Source: Anoxynatronum buryatiense
GTDB lineage: Bacteria > Bacillota > Clostridia > Peptostreptococcales > Tindalliaceae
Reading direction: 5' to 3'
Assembly: GCF_900182905.1 (NCBI RefSeq)
Contig: NZ_FXUF01000014.1
Location: forward strand, 40,590-104,589
Length of the DNA stretch: 64,000 nt
Positions 16,077 to 24,495 of the stretch are shown piece after piece. Positions within the stretch are counted from its first letter, which is position 1, and the number at the start of each line of letters is the position of its first letter. A program made the position numbers and the translations under genes. The notes beneath the pieces are model-generated. The model was not told the origin of the DNA, did no database searches, and saw only the letters and a program-made list of their open reading frames with translations.

Positions 16077-19000
16077 TTACTTCGGTTTTCTCACACCGTT
16101 TTCATCGACTTCATACCCGTCGATCTGGGTGTTTTTGGCAAGTGAGCCATCGGTATTGAGGTAATACCATTTGCCGTCCATTTCCAGCCATTTGCCGGTG
16201 GTCATGATGCCTTCTTTGTTAAAGTGGTAGGTCTTGTTGTTGCCGTTGGCATCGATCTCTTGCCAGCCTGTCAGTGCTTTGTTGCCGGAGTAGTACCGCA
16301 GGTTGCCGTTGTCTTTGACCCATCCGGTTTTCAAAACGCCTGTTGTGTCAAAGAAATACGTTGTGCTGTTGATCGTCTGTGTACCGGTGAGGGTTTTGCT
16401 TTCCTGATAGTACACCCACTGGCCGGCATCGTTCTGTGCCCAGCCCTGGGCTGTGTCTGGGTTGATGCTCAGTTTGATGTAGCGGTGTAGCATGGCGGAG
16501 ACTTCTGCGCGGGTGGCTTTTGATTTTGGGTTGAATTTGTTGTTTGTTCCACCCATCATGATGCCGGCCTGCTGCATGGCTGTTATGGCTGTTTTGTATG
16601 TGGTGTCTATTTGGGAAGCGTCTGCATAGGTGATTGCTTCCCGGGTTACCGGCGGTGTATAGCCGGTGGTTTTGGCGAATTGTGCCATCACAGCTGCCAG
16701 TTCTTCCCGGGTTATTGCTTTGTCGGGTGCAAATTCATTGCTGCTGGTCGCTGGCATGATTCCTTTTTGATGCGCCCATTCGATGTATGGTCGGTAGGGG
16801 CTTGTTGCTTTCACATCGGTGAAGCTGTTTTTGGTGTATTGGCTTGTATCAACTTCTGCCAGTCTGCCCAGTGCTGTCACCAGTATGCTGCGTGTCATGG
16901 CTGCATTCGGTGTAAAGGTGGTTTCTGTTGTGCCGGTGAGCAGTTCTCTGCCTGCTATATAGTCGATGCTTTCTTTTGCCCAGTGGCTGCTTATGTCGGT
17001 AAGCTTTTCGCTTGGGGCGGTATAGCCGATGCCGTACATTGAAAAATGGGGTGTTGTTAAGAGGAGGCACCCGCTGTTTGCATCATAGGCTGAACCTTGC
17101 ATACGGGTTGCATTGCCTGTCTCGTCCACATATACGGCATACAAGCCGCCAATGGCTTCTCCGTTTGCTGGTGTGTAGGGGATGGCTACTGTCGCAGTAC
17201 CGCTGCCGAAGCTGGCGACTGTGCCGTTGTTTCCATCACCTACGGTGATGTTGTATATGGGTCTTGTGCCAATCATTTGTTTTGCTGCTTCGGTAAGGTT
17301 TGTCTGGGGCGCAATGGTGATCTGTATGGTGCCGCTTGTTTGCTGTTGGATTTCTCTCAGCGCTTTTTGGTCAAAGGTGACTCTCACAGGGGCACCGTTG
17401 ATTTCAAGGGTTGTGACGCCTGCACTCACAAGGCTGTTCAGGGCACTCTGTGTGAGGGTTGCTGTGAGTGCGGTTGTTTCCTCTGGCATGGTTACCTGCA
17501 GTGCGACTGCAACGCCGTTTGTGGTTTTGCCCTGGGCTTTGGCGTCTGCCTGGGCTTTAGAAATGGCGTCGGTGATGGCTTTATCGGGGATGGCTGCGCT
17601 GGCGGTGCCGTTTGCTCCGGCTGTGGCCGTGACAAAAGCCGCTGCGGTTATCGGTTGGTTCGGTTGATTGCCTGTGACGGTGGTTGTTCTTGTGGCACTG
17701 CTGCCGCCGGAACTTCCGCCAGAGGAGCCGCCGCCGCTTGTATAGGTAGTGACTGTCACGGTGCACCTTGCTGTGTAGCCGCCGTCGGTGGTTCTCACGG
17801 TAATGGTTGTGGTGCCGTTGCCAACAGCTCTTACTGTGCCGTTTGTGTCTACGGTGGCTACGGATGTGTTGCTGCTCTGCCATGTTACGGATTGATCTGT
17901 GGCATTGACAGGCGCGACGATGGCTGTCATGACTGCCGTTTTGGGTGTGGTGTTGCTGTACAGGGACAGGCTGTGTCTGTTCAACGTCACTCCGGTGACC
18001 GGTGTGACGCCAGCGGGAATATTCTCGTAGGTTGCCGTTATCTCCACTGCATTTGCTGGCATGGTGAAGGTGGTGCTTGCTGCCTTTGAATTTGCCAGGG
18101 TTATGCTGCCGCTTTGAATCGTCCACTCTTTGAATCGCTTACCACTGGGGGCGGTATTGGCGGTAATGGTCACAACTGCGCTTTGTGAATATTCGCCGCT
18201 TCCCGTTCCGTTAGTCACCGTTACAATGTTTTTGGGGGATTCCGTGCCGATATACACATATTTTGAAGCTGCCCACAGCGCCTCACACTCATCACGGGTC
18301 TTGGAAGAGAGCAGTGTGCCCTCGCCCGCAGGGGAAGGCTGGGTAGTATCCGTGTTGGTCCAGAATTTCAGCGCAGCGCCTGCAGTGTAATTCAAATCCG
18401 CCTCAAAAGCAACGCCACACCAGCTGCCTATAGCCGTCAGGGAAATAGCGTTACTCTCAAGGTTAAGATTATCAGCACCTTCAAACAGAAGCCCGACTGA
18501 GCCGGATGTGTAAACCTTAGCACCCTGTTTTAATGTCAGGTTATCACTAATATAGATTCCGCCGTAATTCAGGCTATCGGCATCAGCTATAACTGTGGCG
18601 TTCTCAACAGTAAGGTTTCGTGCATAAATCGATGAAGTGTTGTCATCTGTATCGCTGCCCAGTCTTGCCACAAGGGTGCCGTTTTGTATGGTGATTTCGT
18701 TCCCTTGGAGTGCTTCATTGTAATTGCCGCCTGTCATCAGTGTCAGGGTGTGACCGCCAAGGTCAATGGTCAGATTGCCTGAGCTATAGAGACACGTCCG
18801 AGTTGATGCTGGCTCATCAATAGTCACGTCTCCCGACAACTCCAGTGTTGCCATTTCAGAATCGAAATCATAAAAATCTATACTGCCTGCCCCATAGTCA
18901 GAAGTCAGGGTCAGGGTCTTGGTGGTAGCGTTCCAGCTGTAGCCAGTGCCGCTGAAATCGGTAGCCACTTTGTGTACTGTTGGCCCAAAGCTAAGGCGTG

Positions 19001-19997
19001 GTGCTCTTTCGGTAACCGTTAAACTCACAGGCACTGAAGCCAACATCACTGAAGTCGCATAGTCACTGCCTTTTCTGACTTCCAGTGTGGCTGTATAGGT
19101 GCCTGGAGAAAGGTCGTGGTATGGTGTTAAAGTGAATTCAGCCGACGCCTTCGGGGCGAGAGAAGCAGGTATGTTACTAACATTGCCCCAGACTCCGCCA
19201 TTGAAAGAACGGATTATAAACAGTTCATTAAGCTCTGTATCCCCTGTATTCGTCATAGTGAATGTTTTTGCTTCGGCTTTATCAAGGTAGGAATAATAGC
19301 CATAACCATACCCTCTCTCCAGCGGGTCAAAGGTATAGGTTGATGGGTTCACCGTCAATACCGTTACACTGATGGTAAAGTCCTGTGTATAATCTGTACC
19401 GATTGCAATGCCATTTGTGATGGTGGCTGTTACCGTAACCGTACCTGCGGCTGTGGCAGATAGCGTGCTGTCGGTAATGGTGGCACCAGTGGTTCCCGCA
19501 TCCTTAATGCTCCAGGAAATAGCCTGATTTGATGCGTTTGCAGGGGCAATCGTGCCGCTTAGATCAACGGAATCACCAATTCCCATTGTGTCCTGCACAT
19601 GGGTAATGTCTGTAACCGGAACAAATTCTAACACCCTTACGGTTATCGTGGGTGGCGTTACACCATCTGCCAGTATCACATCTGCCGATAAATCAAGGGT
19701 TGGTGTCAAGGTATATTGACCTGCCGTGTTGCTGTCATAAACAGAATCATATACCCAGGTGGATACGGTTGCGGTAGAGGTTGAACTGCTGTTTACGGTG
19801 GCCGTTAAATCACCTGGAAGGGTTAACGCCTCCACAGGTGTGCCGGATGCTACTTCCTGTAAAGCTACCTCCTCCGCCAAATCTTTGAAAGCAGTAATTT
19901 CGTTTGTGGCATCTGCAAATGCTGCTATCGGCAGCATCGTAAACATCAGACACATCGCCATCAGCAAACTGCCCATACGTGTTCTTCTTTTACTCAT
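16077..19997 (-). CDS. Large modular surface protein with three SLH domains and a choline-binding-type repeat tail
   Basis: The 1306-residue protein starts at 19997 behind GGAGGT. A signal peptide (MSKRRTRMGSLLMAMCLMF) and an Ig-like region to about 210 closely match the neighbouring gene. The middle (about 215-570) is different: a beta-rich region with many short strands, as in secreted right-handed beta-helix proteins. An InlB-like repeat, a Big_2 domain, a Ser/Gly linker, the conserved 200-residue module and three SLH domains (about 965-1175) follow. The last 127 residues are aromatic repeats of the cell-wall-binding type (GWVKDNGNLRYYSGNKALTG, GKWYYLNTDGSLAKN). Having SLH and such repeats together suggests two wall anchors. 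A small DUF2442-like gene lies immediately upstream. Confidence 0.88.
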   Translation of the reverse strand: MSKRRTRMGSLLMAMCLMFTMLPIAAFADATNEITAFKDLAEEVALQEVASGTPVEALTLPGDLTATVNSSSTSTATVSTWVYDSVYDSNTAGQYTLTPTLDLSADVILADGVTPPTITVRVLEFVPVTDITHVQDTMGIGDSVDLSGTIAPANASNQAISWSIKDAGTTGATITDSTLSATAAGTVTVTATITNGIAIGTDYTQDFTISVTVLTVNPSTYTFDPLERGYGYGYYSYLDKAEAKTFTMTNTGDTELNELFIIRSFNGGVWGNVSNIPASLAPKASAEFTLTPYHDLSPGTYTATLEVRKGSDYATSVMLASVPVSLTVTERAPRLSFGPTVHKVATDFSGTGYSWNATTKTLTLTSDYGAGSIDFYDFDSEMATLELSGDVTIDEPASTRTCLYSSGNLTIDLGGHTLTLMTGGNYNEALQGNEITIQNGTLVARLGSDTDDNTSSIYARNLTVENATVIADADSLNYGGIYISDNLTLKQGAKVYTSGSVGLLFEGADNLNLESNAISLTAIGSWCGVAFEADLNYTAGAALKFWTNTDTTQPSPAGEGTLLSSKTRDECEALWAASKYVYIGTESPKNIVTVTNGTGSGEYSQSAVVTITANTAPSGKRFKEWTIQSGSITLANSKAASTTFTMPANAVEITATYENIPAGVTPVTGVTLNRHSLSLYSNTTPKTAVMTAIVAPVNATDQSVTWQSSNTSVATVDTNGTVRAVGNGTTTITVRTTDGGYTARCTVTVTTYTSGGGSSGGSSGGSSATRTTTVTGNQPNQPITAAAFVTATAGANGTASAAIPDKAITDAISKAQADAKAQGKTTNGVAVALQVTMPEETTALTATLTQSALNSLVSAGVTTLEINGAPVRVTFDQKALREIQQQTSGTIQITIAPQTNLTEAAKQMIGTRPIYNITVGDGNNGTVASFGSGTATVAIPYTPANGEAIGGLYAVYVDETGNATRMQGSAYDANSGCLLLTTPHFSMYGIGYTAPSEKLTDISSHWAKESIDYIAGRELLTGTTETTFTPNAAMTRSILVTALGRLAEVDTSQYTKNSFTDVKATSPYRPYIEWAHQKGIMPATSSNEFAPDKAITREELAAVMAQFAKTTGYTPPVTREAITYADASQIDTTYKTAITAMQQAGIMMGGTNNKFNPKSKATRAEVSAMLHRYIKLSINPDTAQGWAQNDAGQWVYYQESKTLTGTQTINSTTYFFDTTGVLKTGWVKDNGNLRYYSGNKALTGWQEIDANGNNKTYHFNKEGIMTTGKWLEMDGKWYYLNTDGSLAKNTQIDGYEVDENGVRKPK

Positions 19998-20107
19998 ATC
20001 TCGTATTACCTCCTTTTTTCTTTTGCACTCATGTTTACTTTATTCATTATGGTAATCTTGATTTAGGTGTTTATGTCATCCATTCGTATCATGGTTTGAT
20101 TGTCTCT

Positions 20108-20371
20108 CTACTGGGTGCGATCAACGGCCAGCAGATCCATAAAGGTAGCGGCTGAAATCTCCAACACTTCATTGCCATCCCGGTAAAAAATCAGGCGGTA
20201 TCCATCTGTTGCCACACTTCGGAAAACATCCTGATGACGCAGTAATCGAAATCGCACCGATTGCATGCGCCGGTGCATCATCAGACGAACCGTGCAGCCT
20301 GATTCCATTTCCACTTGGAGGCAGGCGTCTTCCATGGGTGTTACTGCACGAAAGATTCTGCTGTTTTGCAT
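20108..20371 (-). CDS. Small DUF2442-like protein upstream of the SLH gene
   Basis: This is an 87-residue protein starting at an ATG with GGAGG seven bases upstream; a TTG 18 bases earlier is less likely. The sequence VTPMEDACLQVEMESGCTV then a FRLL...DVFRSV and LIFYRDGNEVLEI pattern resembles DUF2442 domains, small proteins of unknown function often near toxin-antitoxin or regulatory genes. It resembles the 77-residue protein at 23370-23603 in pattern, not in close identity. It lies 110 bp before the SLH gene on the same strand and is probably co-transcribed with it. No function is assigned. Confidence 0.6.
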   Translation of the reverse strand: MQNSRIFRAVTPMEDACLQVEMESGCTVRLMMHRRMQSVRFRLLRHQDVFRSVATDGYRLIFYRDGNEVLEISAATFMDLLAVDRTQ

Positions 20372-20512
20372 AATAAGCCTCCTTTCCAACTTTTTAGCGT
20401 GGCAGACTACCAGGCTTTCAGCATACTCCGTCTTTTGGGCGTTGGTATATCCCCCATCGGGTATTTATTTCAACATTAGCTTAAAAAATTAGCTTAAAAG
20501 GAAACATAAAAA

Positions 20513-20535
20513 CGCCGTACAATTCGTGTACGACG
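20513..20535 (-). terminator. Terminator after the LuxR-family regulator
   Basis: On the minus strand CGTCGTAC pairs with GTACGGCG (one G-U pair), followed by TTTTT, about 40 bases after the stop codon at 20576. Confidence 0.7.
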
Positions 20536-20575
20536 TCTCTTCAAGGTAACTATGTTCCCCATTGGGTCTTTATTT

Positions 20576-23056
20576 TTAGATTTTTCCTGAATTCTTTAAT
20601 TCTTGAAGCTGAACGCGGGAACGCATGCCCAGTTTATGAAAAATGCTTTTCATCGTTGACTTGACCGTTTCCTGTGAAATAAGCAATCGAGAAGCAATGT
20701 CCCTATTGGTTAACTCTCCGGCGGCCAGGTGTGCAACCTCCCGTTCCCTTGGCGTAAGCTGACCGTACAGGGTGGCTTTTCGGATTTTATCCACGCCCAA
20801 CCTGTGGCGTGTGCATAAAGCTGTTAGTTTAGGTATGTGGGATTTCTTCTCTTGTAACTTTAGTAAGGGAGCCAGCATCTCGTCATATTCGGCAAAAGGA
20901 AGATAAATGTCGTCTGGCAGCGCAAGGGAAAGGGCACATTCCAATGCCGCTTCCGCTTCTTTCGGTTGCTCCAATCGGTGGTACGCAATGGCCATAAACA
21001 AATGAAAATAGACCTGAGGCAGGATAAAATGATGCTGTTCTACCGCAGGAAGCGCGCCTTGGGCAATCCCCAACAGCTTTGCATTGTGCCCTTGGTACAG
21101 CAGCCATCGCAGATATGTCAGCACGCCAAAAGGAATGGCTACATCGTATAAAATACGTGTGATTTTATTTAAATCCGTGAGCCATTCAGGTATGGCAGTC
21201 TCTCCAGCCAGAACGGAGACGAAGGACAGCGCCAAATCTGCCATTTTTTTTACAGCAGGCTCTGTACCATTTTTTCTTCTTTTCAGAATACTATTCTTAA
21301 TGTTCTCAAAGCCCTCCGCATCTCCACGAAGCAACGCAATACGCAAGAGCGTCATTTCAGCGGCAATACATATGCTGTCTTGCTTTTGATTATCGGCAAC
21401 GTAAATGGCCTTGTGGCACAGAACCTCGGCGACAGTGTCATCTCCCCGCATTAAAAGAGTTTCTGCCCGCATGGCACAATCTGCGCCGCTTCCGTGTCCC
21501 TCTGTTAAACGAACATAGTAGGGAAGGCATTCATCCATGCAGTCAAGTTCTTTATCAAGTGCTCCGCTGGCACTCCAAAATAAATACAGCACAGAGGGCT
21601 GGCCAAAGGACCAAGAGTCATTCCAGTCTTCACGATTGGAGTAAGGACCGCCCAATACTTCCCAGGCTTTTCGATGAAGCGCGCTCATTTTTTCAATGTC
21701 GTTAAAGGCGGTGAAAGATTCTAAAAAGGCAAGCTGTCCAATGAGTACCCGAGTATCCTCATCATTAAGCGCGTTTTTTTCAGGATTAGAAATGAGTTCA
21801 TTAATCAGCAAACAGCCTTTTTCAAACGACGCATAGTTGCCCAAACGAAACAGCTCAAAGATAATCATGCACAACGTTTGAGGATAGCGAAGAAGAATGC
21901 TACTGTCACATTCTATAAATACCCTCTCCAGCACCGCTGCACTGCCAGCCTCCAGATACAAAGAAAAATCTTCGGCTTTAAGAGGGAGAGAAAGCAATGC
22001 TTCCAACTCACCGACCTCCAAATAACCGCATAGGGCGTAATAACGTTCACCTGCCACCGCGTAAGCATCAGCGGCCAGCTTTTGCATGTTGCGTATGACA
22101 TTAGATGGCAACCCTTTAAGTTCCTGCTTCAGAAAGCTTTGCAATAAACTGTGCAGCGTATAGGAACCATTTTCGCGTTCGTAGTGGAGAAAAGAACCAC
22201 TGCCAAGCAGCCGAAGAATACCTGCTGGAAGCGTCTTCTTTTCCAAAAAGACATGCGCCTGCTTCACAGTAAACCGTTGCAGCAAAGATACCGCCATAAG
22301 AAATTGTTGATCATCTGCCTCCAGGCGATTCCAGATGACAGCACGAATCAACGCGTCCATGCTGTCGCTTACTTCAAAATCTCCCTCCCGCAAGTAACGG
22401 ATTAACTGGAGATTCAGCGCAGCAGCCCACCCCTCGGATAGCATCTGGAGCTTATCCAGTTCATCCTTAGACAGGGCAATCTCATTCGCACGAAAATAGG
22501 CGTCGGTATCCTCTTTTTGAAAAAAGAAGGTTTCATTCTGAACGAGCATCACCTGTTCTGCGGGTATTCCAACCATATCTATTGAATCAACGGTTTGGGT
22601 AATCACGACAATATGCAGGCCTGAACAACCGTGGCATGAAAGTGCGTGCAACATACGTTCGGGCAATTCACCTTGTATGTATTGAAAGTTGTCAAGTATG
22701 AGCCATGTATCTCCGTTGACTTCACACCCTCTCATTATATCCACAATATCCACAAGGTTTTCTTGTGTTGGATATTCCAAAGTCTCCAATTGCTTTGCCG
22801 CATGTTGGTCAATCTGGGAGAATGTTTTGCAGATACCCTTCCATGCTTTACGCAGCGGCTCTCCCATACAGGTGTACCAGCAAACCTGATGAGCGTAAGA
22901 CTGGTGGAGGTATTCACTGATGACTGTGGTTTTTCCAAAACCGGAGGCCGCTTGCAGAACTATAAGTGGATAGTTCTTTATGCTTTTAAGGCGTTTTTGC
23001 AATGCGACCGGGATATAGATCGTCGGTTTGAGGCCTTGGATTTTATTCAGTGGCAT
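20576..23056 (-). CDS. MalT-like LuxR-family transcriptional regulator (large ATP-binding)
   Basis: The 826-residue protein has the STAND architecture of MalT. A P-loop LQAASGFGKTTVISEY lies near residue 40 and a Walker B-like TWLILDNFQYI near 120. A long helical, TPR-like middle is followed by a C-terminal LuxR helix-turn-helix (LTPREREVAHLAAGELTNRDIASRLLISQETVKSTMKSIFHKLG region, last 70 residues). Such proteins activate transcription after binding a small ligand and ATP. It starts at 23056 behind GGGAGG. It lies between the complete SLH unit and the relic of another, so it may regulate surface-protein genes; this is inferred from position only. Confidence 0.85.
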   Translation of the reverse strand: MPLNKIQGLKPTIYIPVALQKRLKSIKNYPLIVLQAASGFGKTTVISEYLHQSYAHQVCWYTCMGEPLRKAWKGICKTFSQIDQHAAKQLETLEYPTQENLVDIVDIMRGCEVNGDTWLILDNFQYIQGELPERMLHALSCHGCSGLHIVVITQTVDSIDMVGIPAEQVMLVQNETFFFQKEDTDAYFRANEIALSKDELDKLQMLSEGWAAALNLQLIRYLREGDFEVSDSMDALIRAVIWNRLEADDQQFLMAVSLLQRFTVKQAHVFLEKKTLPAGILRLLGSGSFLHYERENGSYTLHSLLQSFLKQELKGLPSNVIRNMQKLAADAYAVAGERYYALCGYLEVGELEALLSLPLKAEDFSLYLEAGSAAVLERVFIECDSSILLRYPQTLCMIIFELFRLGNYASFEKGCLLINELISNPEKNALNDEDTRVLIGQLAFLESFTAFNDIEKMSALHRKAWEVLGGPYSNREDWNDSWSFGQPSVLYLFWSASGALDKELDCMDECLPYYVRLTEGHGSGADCAMRAETLLMRGDDTVAEVLCHKAIYVADNQKQDSICIAAEMTLLRIALLRGDAEGFENIKNSILKRRKNGTEPAVKKMADLALSFVSVLAGETAIPEWLTDLNKITRILYDVAIPFGVLTYLRWLLYQGHNAKLLGIAQGALPAVEQHHFILPQVYFHLFMAIAYHRLEQPKEAEAALECALSLALPDDIYLPFAEYDEMLAPLLKLQEKKSHIPKLTALCTRHRLGVDKIRKATLYGQLTPREREVAHLAAGELTNRDIASRLLISQETVKSTMKSIFHKLGMRSRVQLQELKNSGKI

Positions 23057-23103
23057 AAATTTCCTCCCTTTGTCTGTGTTCAGATTAAATTTCCGCCCTC
23101 TCT

Positions 23104-23159
23104 GTAGTATACACCCTGCCTTATTGTTAAGCGCTAATTTTTAATTATACCTTAATCAG
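23104..23159. repeat. 3'-flank repeat, copy 2
   Basis: This aligns with 11217-11272. Here it directly follows the truncated 5' relic of an SLH gene, which suggests that the body of that gene was lost by an internal deletion. Confidence 0.6.
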
Positions 23160-23326
23160 TAGAAGGTTGTGCCAAATTCCACTTCCTGTCAATCAACCTC
23201 TTCTGCCAAATCTTCAAAGGCAGTGATTTCGTTTGTAAAATCTGCAAATGCTGCTATAGGCAGCATCGCTAAGATCAGACATGTAGAAAACAGCAGGCTT
23301 CCGATTTGTTTTCTTGCTTGTTCCAT
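23160..23326 (-). pseudogene. 5' relic of an SLH surface-protein gene
   Basis: The minus strand encodes MEQARKQIGSLLFSTCLI then LAMLPIAAFADFTNEITAF, EDLAEEVD and a stop. This is the signal peptide and first mature residues of the two large neighbours. After the stop the frame continues with QEVEFGTTFY, matching their QEVAFGTP segment, and then meets the 3'-flank repeat. The upstream GAAGGAGG region is conserved, but the start codon context is shifted out of frame relative to the complete copies. Confidence 0.8.
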
Positions 23327-23369
23327 GTTCGTTTCATTTTCAACATGGCCTCCTTCATTTCTGGATGGG

Positions 23370-23603
23370 TTACATCGACAGCCATTGCAGTATTTCTCCC
23401 AGCGCGATTCGGGGACCATCCTGCCAGAAAATGCTCTGGCCGTCGGTGTTTGGGCGGGGCAGTAACTCCAAGTCCCGCAGGCTATCGTAGCTGTGATCCG
23501 TTTTCGGCAGTCGCTGGATATCGAACAGGATCAGATGACCGTTGCTCAGCTCAATGTCCAGTGTCTGCCCGTCCACGATGTCCACCCGGGTTATTTGCAA
23601 CAT
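23370..23603 (-). CDS. Small DUF2442-like protein upstream of the SLH relic
   Basis: This 77-residue protein begins at 23603 with GAGGTG about eight bases upstream. ITRVDIVDGQTLDIELSNGH, LFDIQRLP, LRDLELLP and IFWQDGPRIALGEIL fit the DUF2442 pattern of short beta strands with a conserved aromatic W-x-D/N-G turn. It lies 43 bp before the relic signal peptide and 76 bp downstream of the 53-bp repeat. So the order promoter, small gene, SLH gene is kept here. Function is unknown. Confidence 0.6.
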   Translation of the reverse strand: MLQITRVDIVDGQTLDIELSNGHLILFDIQRLPKTDHSYDSLRDLELLPRPNTDGQSIFWQDGPRIALGEILQWLSM

Positions 23604-23678
23604 AAAGTATCACCTCGTTTCAGCTAGTTGCGTTTCTATGTTCCGGTGCATTAACCGGTCCATTGACCAGTACATTAT

Positions 23679-23731
23679 AAGGGTACCGTAAAATGTTTTC
23701 TGTGTGTGAAAGGTCAAGAAATCTTATCTGT
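23679..23731 (-). repeat. 53-bp exact direct repeat, copy 2
   Basis: This is identical to 15972-16024. It lies upstream of the small gene at 23603 on the minus strand and also between that gene and the divergent response regulator. Confidence 0.75.
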
Positions 23732-23807
23732 TTGAATTAACGCTTGCGACGTTTCTTTCTTCGCATAAACTATGGTAAAATAACATTCTAAGATTGAGGG
23801 GGATGTC

Positions 23808-24494
23808 ATGAAAAGCGTAAAACTCTTGCTGATAGAGGATGAATCAGATGTGTTGGAAATCAACCGGGAGTATTTTGAAGGCAAAGGGTATGAAACCTTC
23901 TGTGCGGCCACCCTTGCAAAAGCACGGTTTCTACTGGAGGAACATGCCCCCGACCTGATTCTGCTGGACGTGATGATGCCTGACGGCTCAGGGTTTGATT
24001 TTTGCGCCGAGCTGCGGCAAAAAACAAACGCCCCCATCATCTTCCTGACATGCAGGGACGAAAATGAGAGCGTGGTAAAAGGTCTTTTGCAGGGCGGGGA
24101 CGACTACGTCACGAAGCCCTATGATTTGAACATACTCAACGCACGGGTGGCCGCGCAGCTTCGCAGGGCCGGTATCATGACTGCCGGAAAAATTGAACTG
24201 CCCCCTCTGACCATTGATTTTTTATCTGGAGAAGCCACCCTTAATGGAGAACGCATTCCATTAACACAGAAGGAGTTGCAGCTTCTTGGCTGCTTTGCCC
24301 TGTTTGCAGGTCGACGGCTCAGCTTTGAGGAAATTTACCGCCGTGCATGGGGTGAGATGTCTCCCGGCGCGACAGGAACCATTAAGACTCACGTGGCAAA
24401 TCTGCGCAAGAAACTGAAGCTGGATGACAACGGCTGGTTTGAGCTGGTAAGCTCCGGGAGAAACGAGTACATTTTCAGCAAGGTACGGTATTAG
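23808..24494 (+). CDS. OmpR-family response regulator
   Basis: The 228-residue protein has a receiver domain with acidic Glu10-Asp11, phosphoacceptor Asp54 in LILLDVMMPDGSG and the switch Lys in DDYVTKPYD. A winged-helix DNA-binding domain follows (LTQKELQLLGCFAL, TIKTHVANLRKKLK). It ends one base from the stop of the histidine kinase, which is encoded on the opposite strand. The tail-to-tail pairing suggests that they are partners although not in one operon. A GAGGGGGATG ribosome site precedes the ATG. Target genes are unknown; the surface-protein island is the nearest candidate. Confidence 0.92.
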   Translation: MKSVKLLLIEDESDVLEINREYFEGKGYETFCAATLAKARFLLEEHAPDLILLDVMMPDGSGFDFCAELRQKTNAPIIFLTCRDENESVVKGLLQGGDDYVTKPYDLNILNARVAAQLRRAGIMTAGKIELPPLTIDFLSGEATLNGERIPLTQKELQLLGCFALFAGRRLSFEEIYRRAWGEMSPGATGTIKTHVANLRKKLKLDDNGWFELVSSGRNEYIFSKVRY

Positions 24495-24495
24495 A

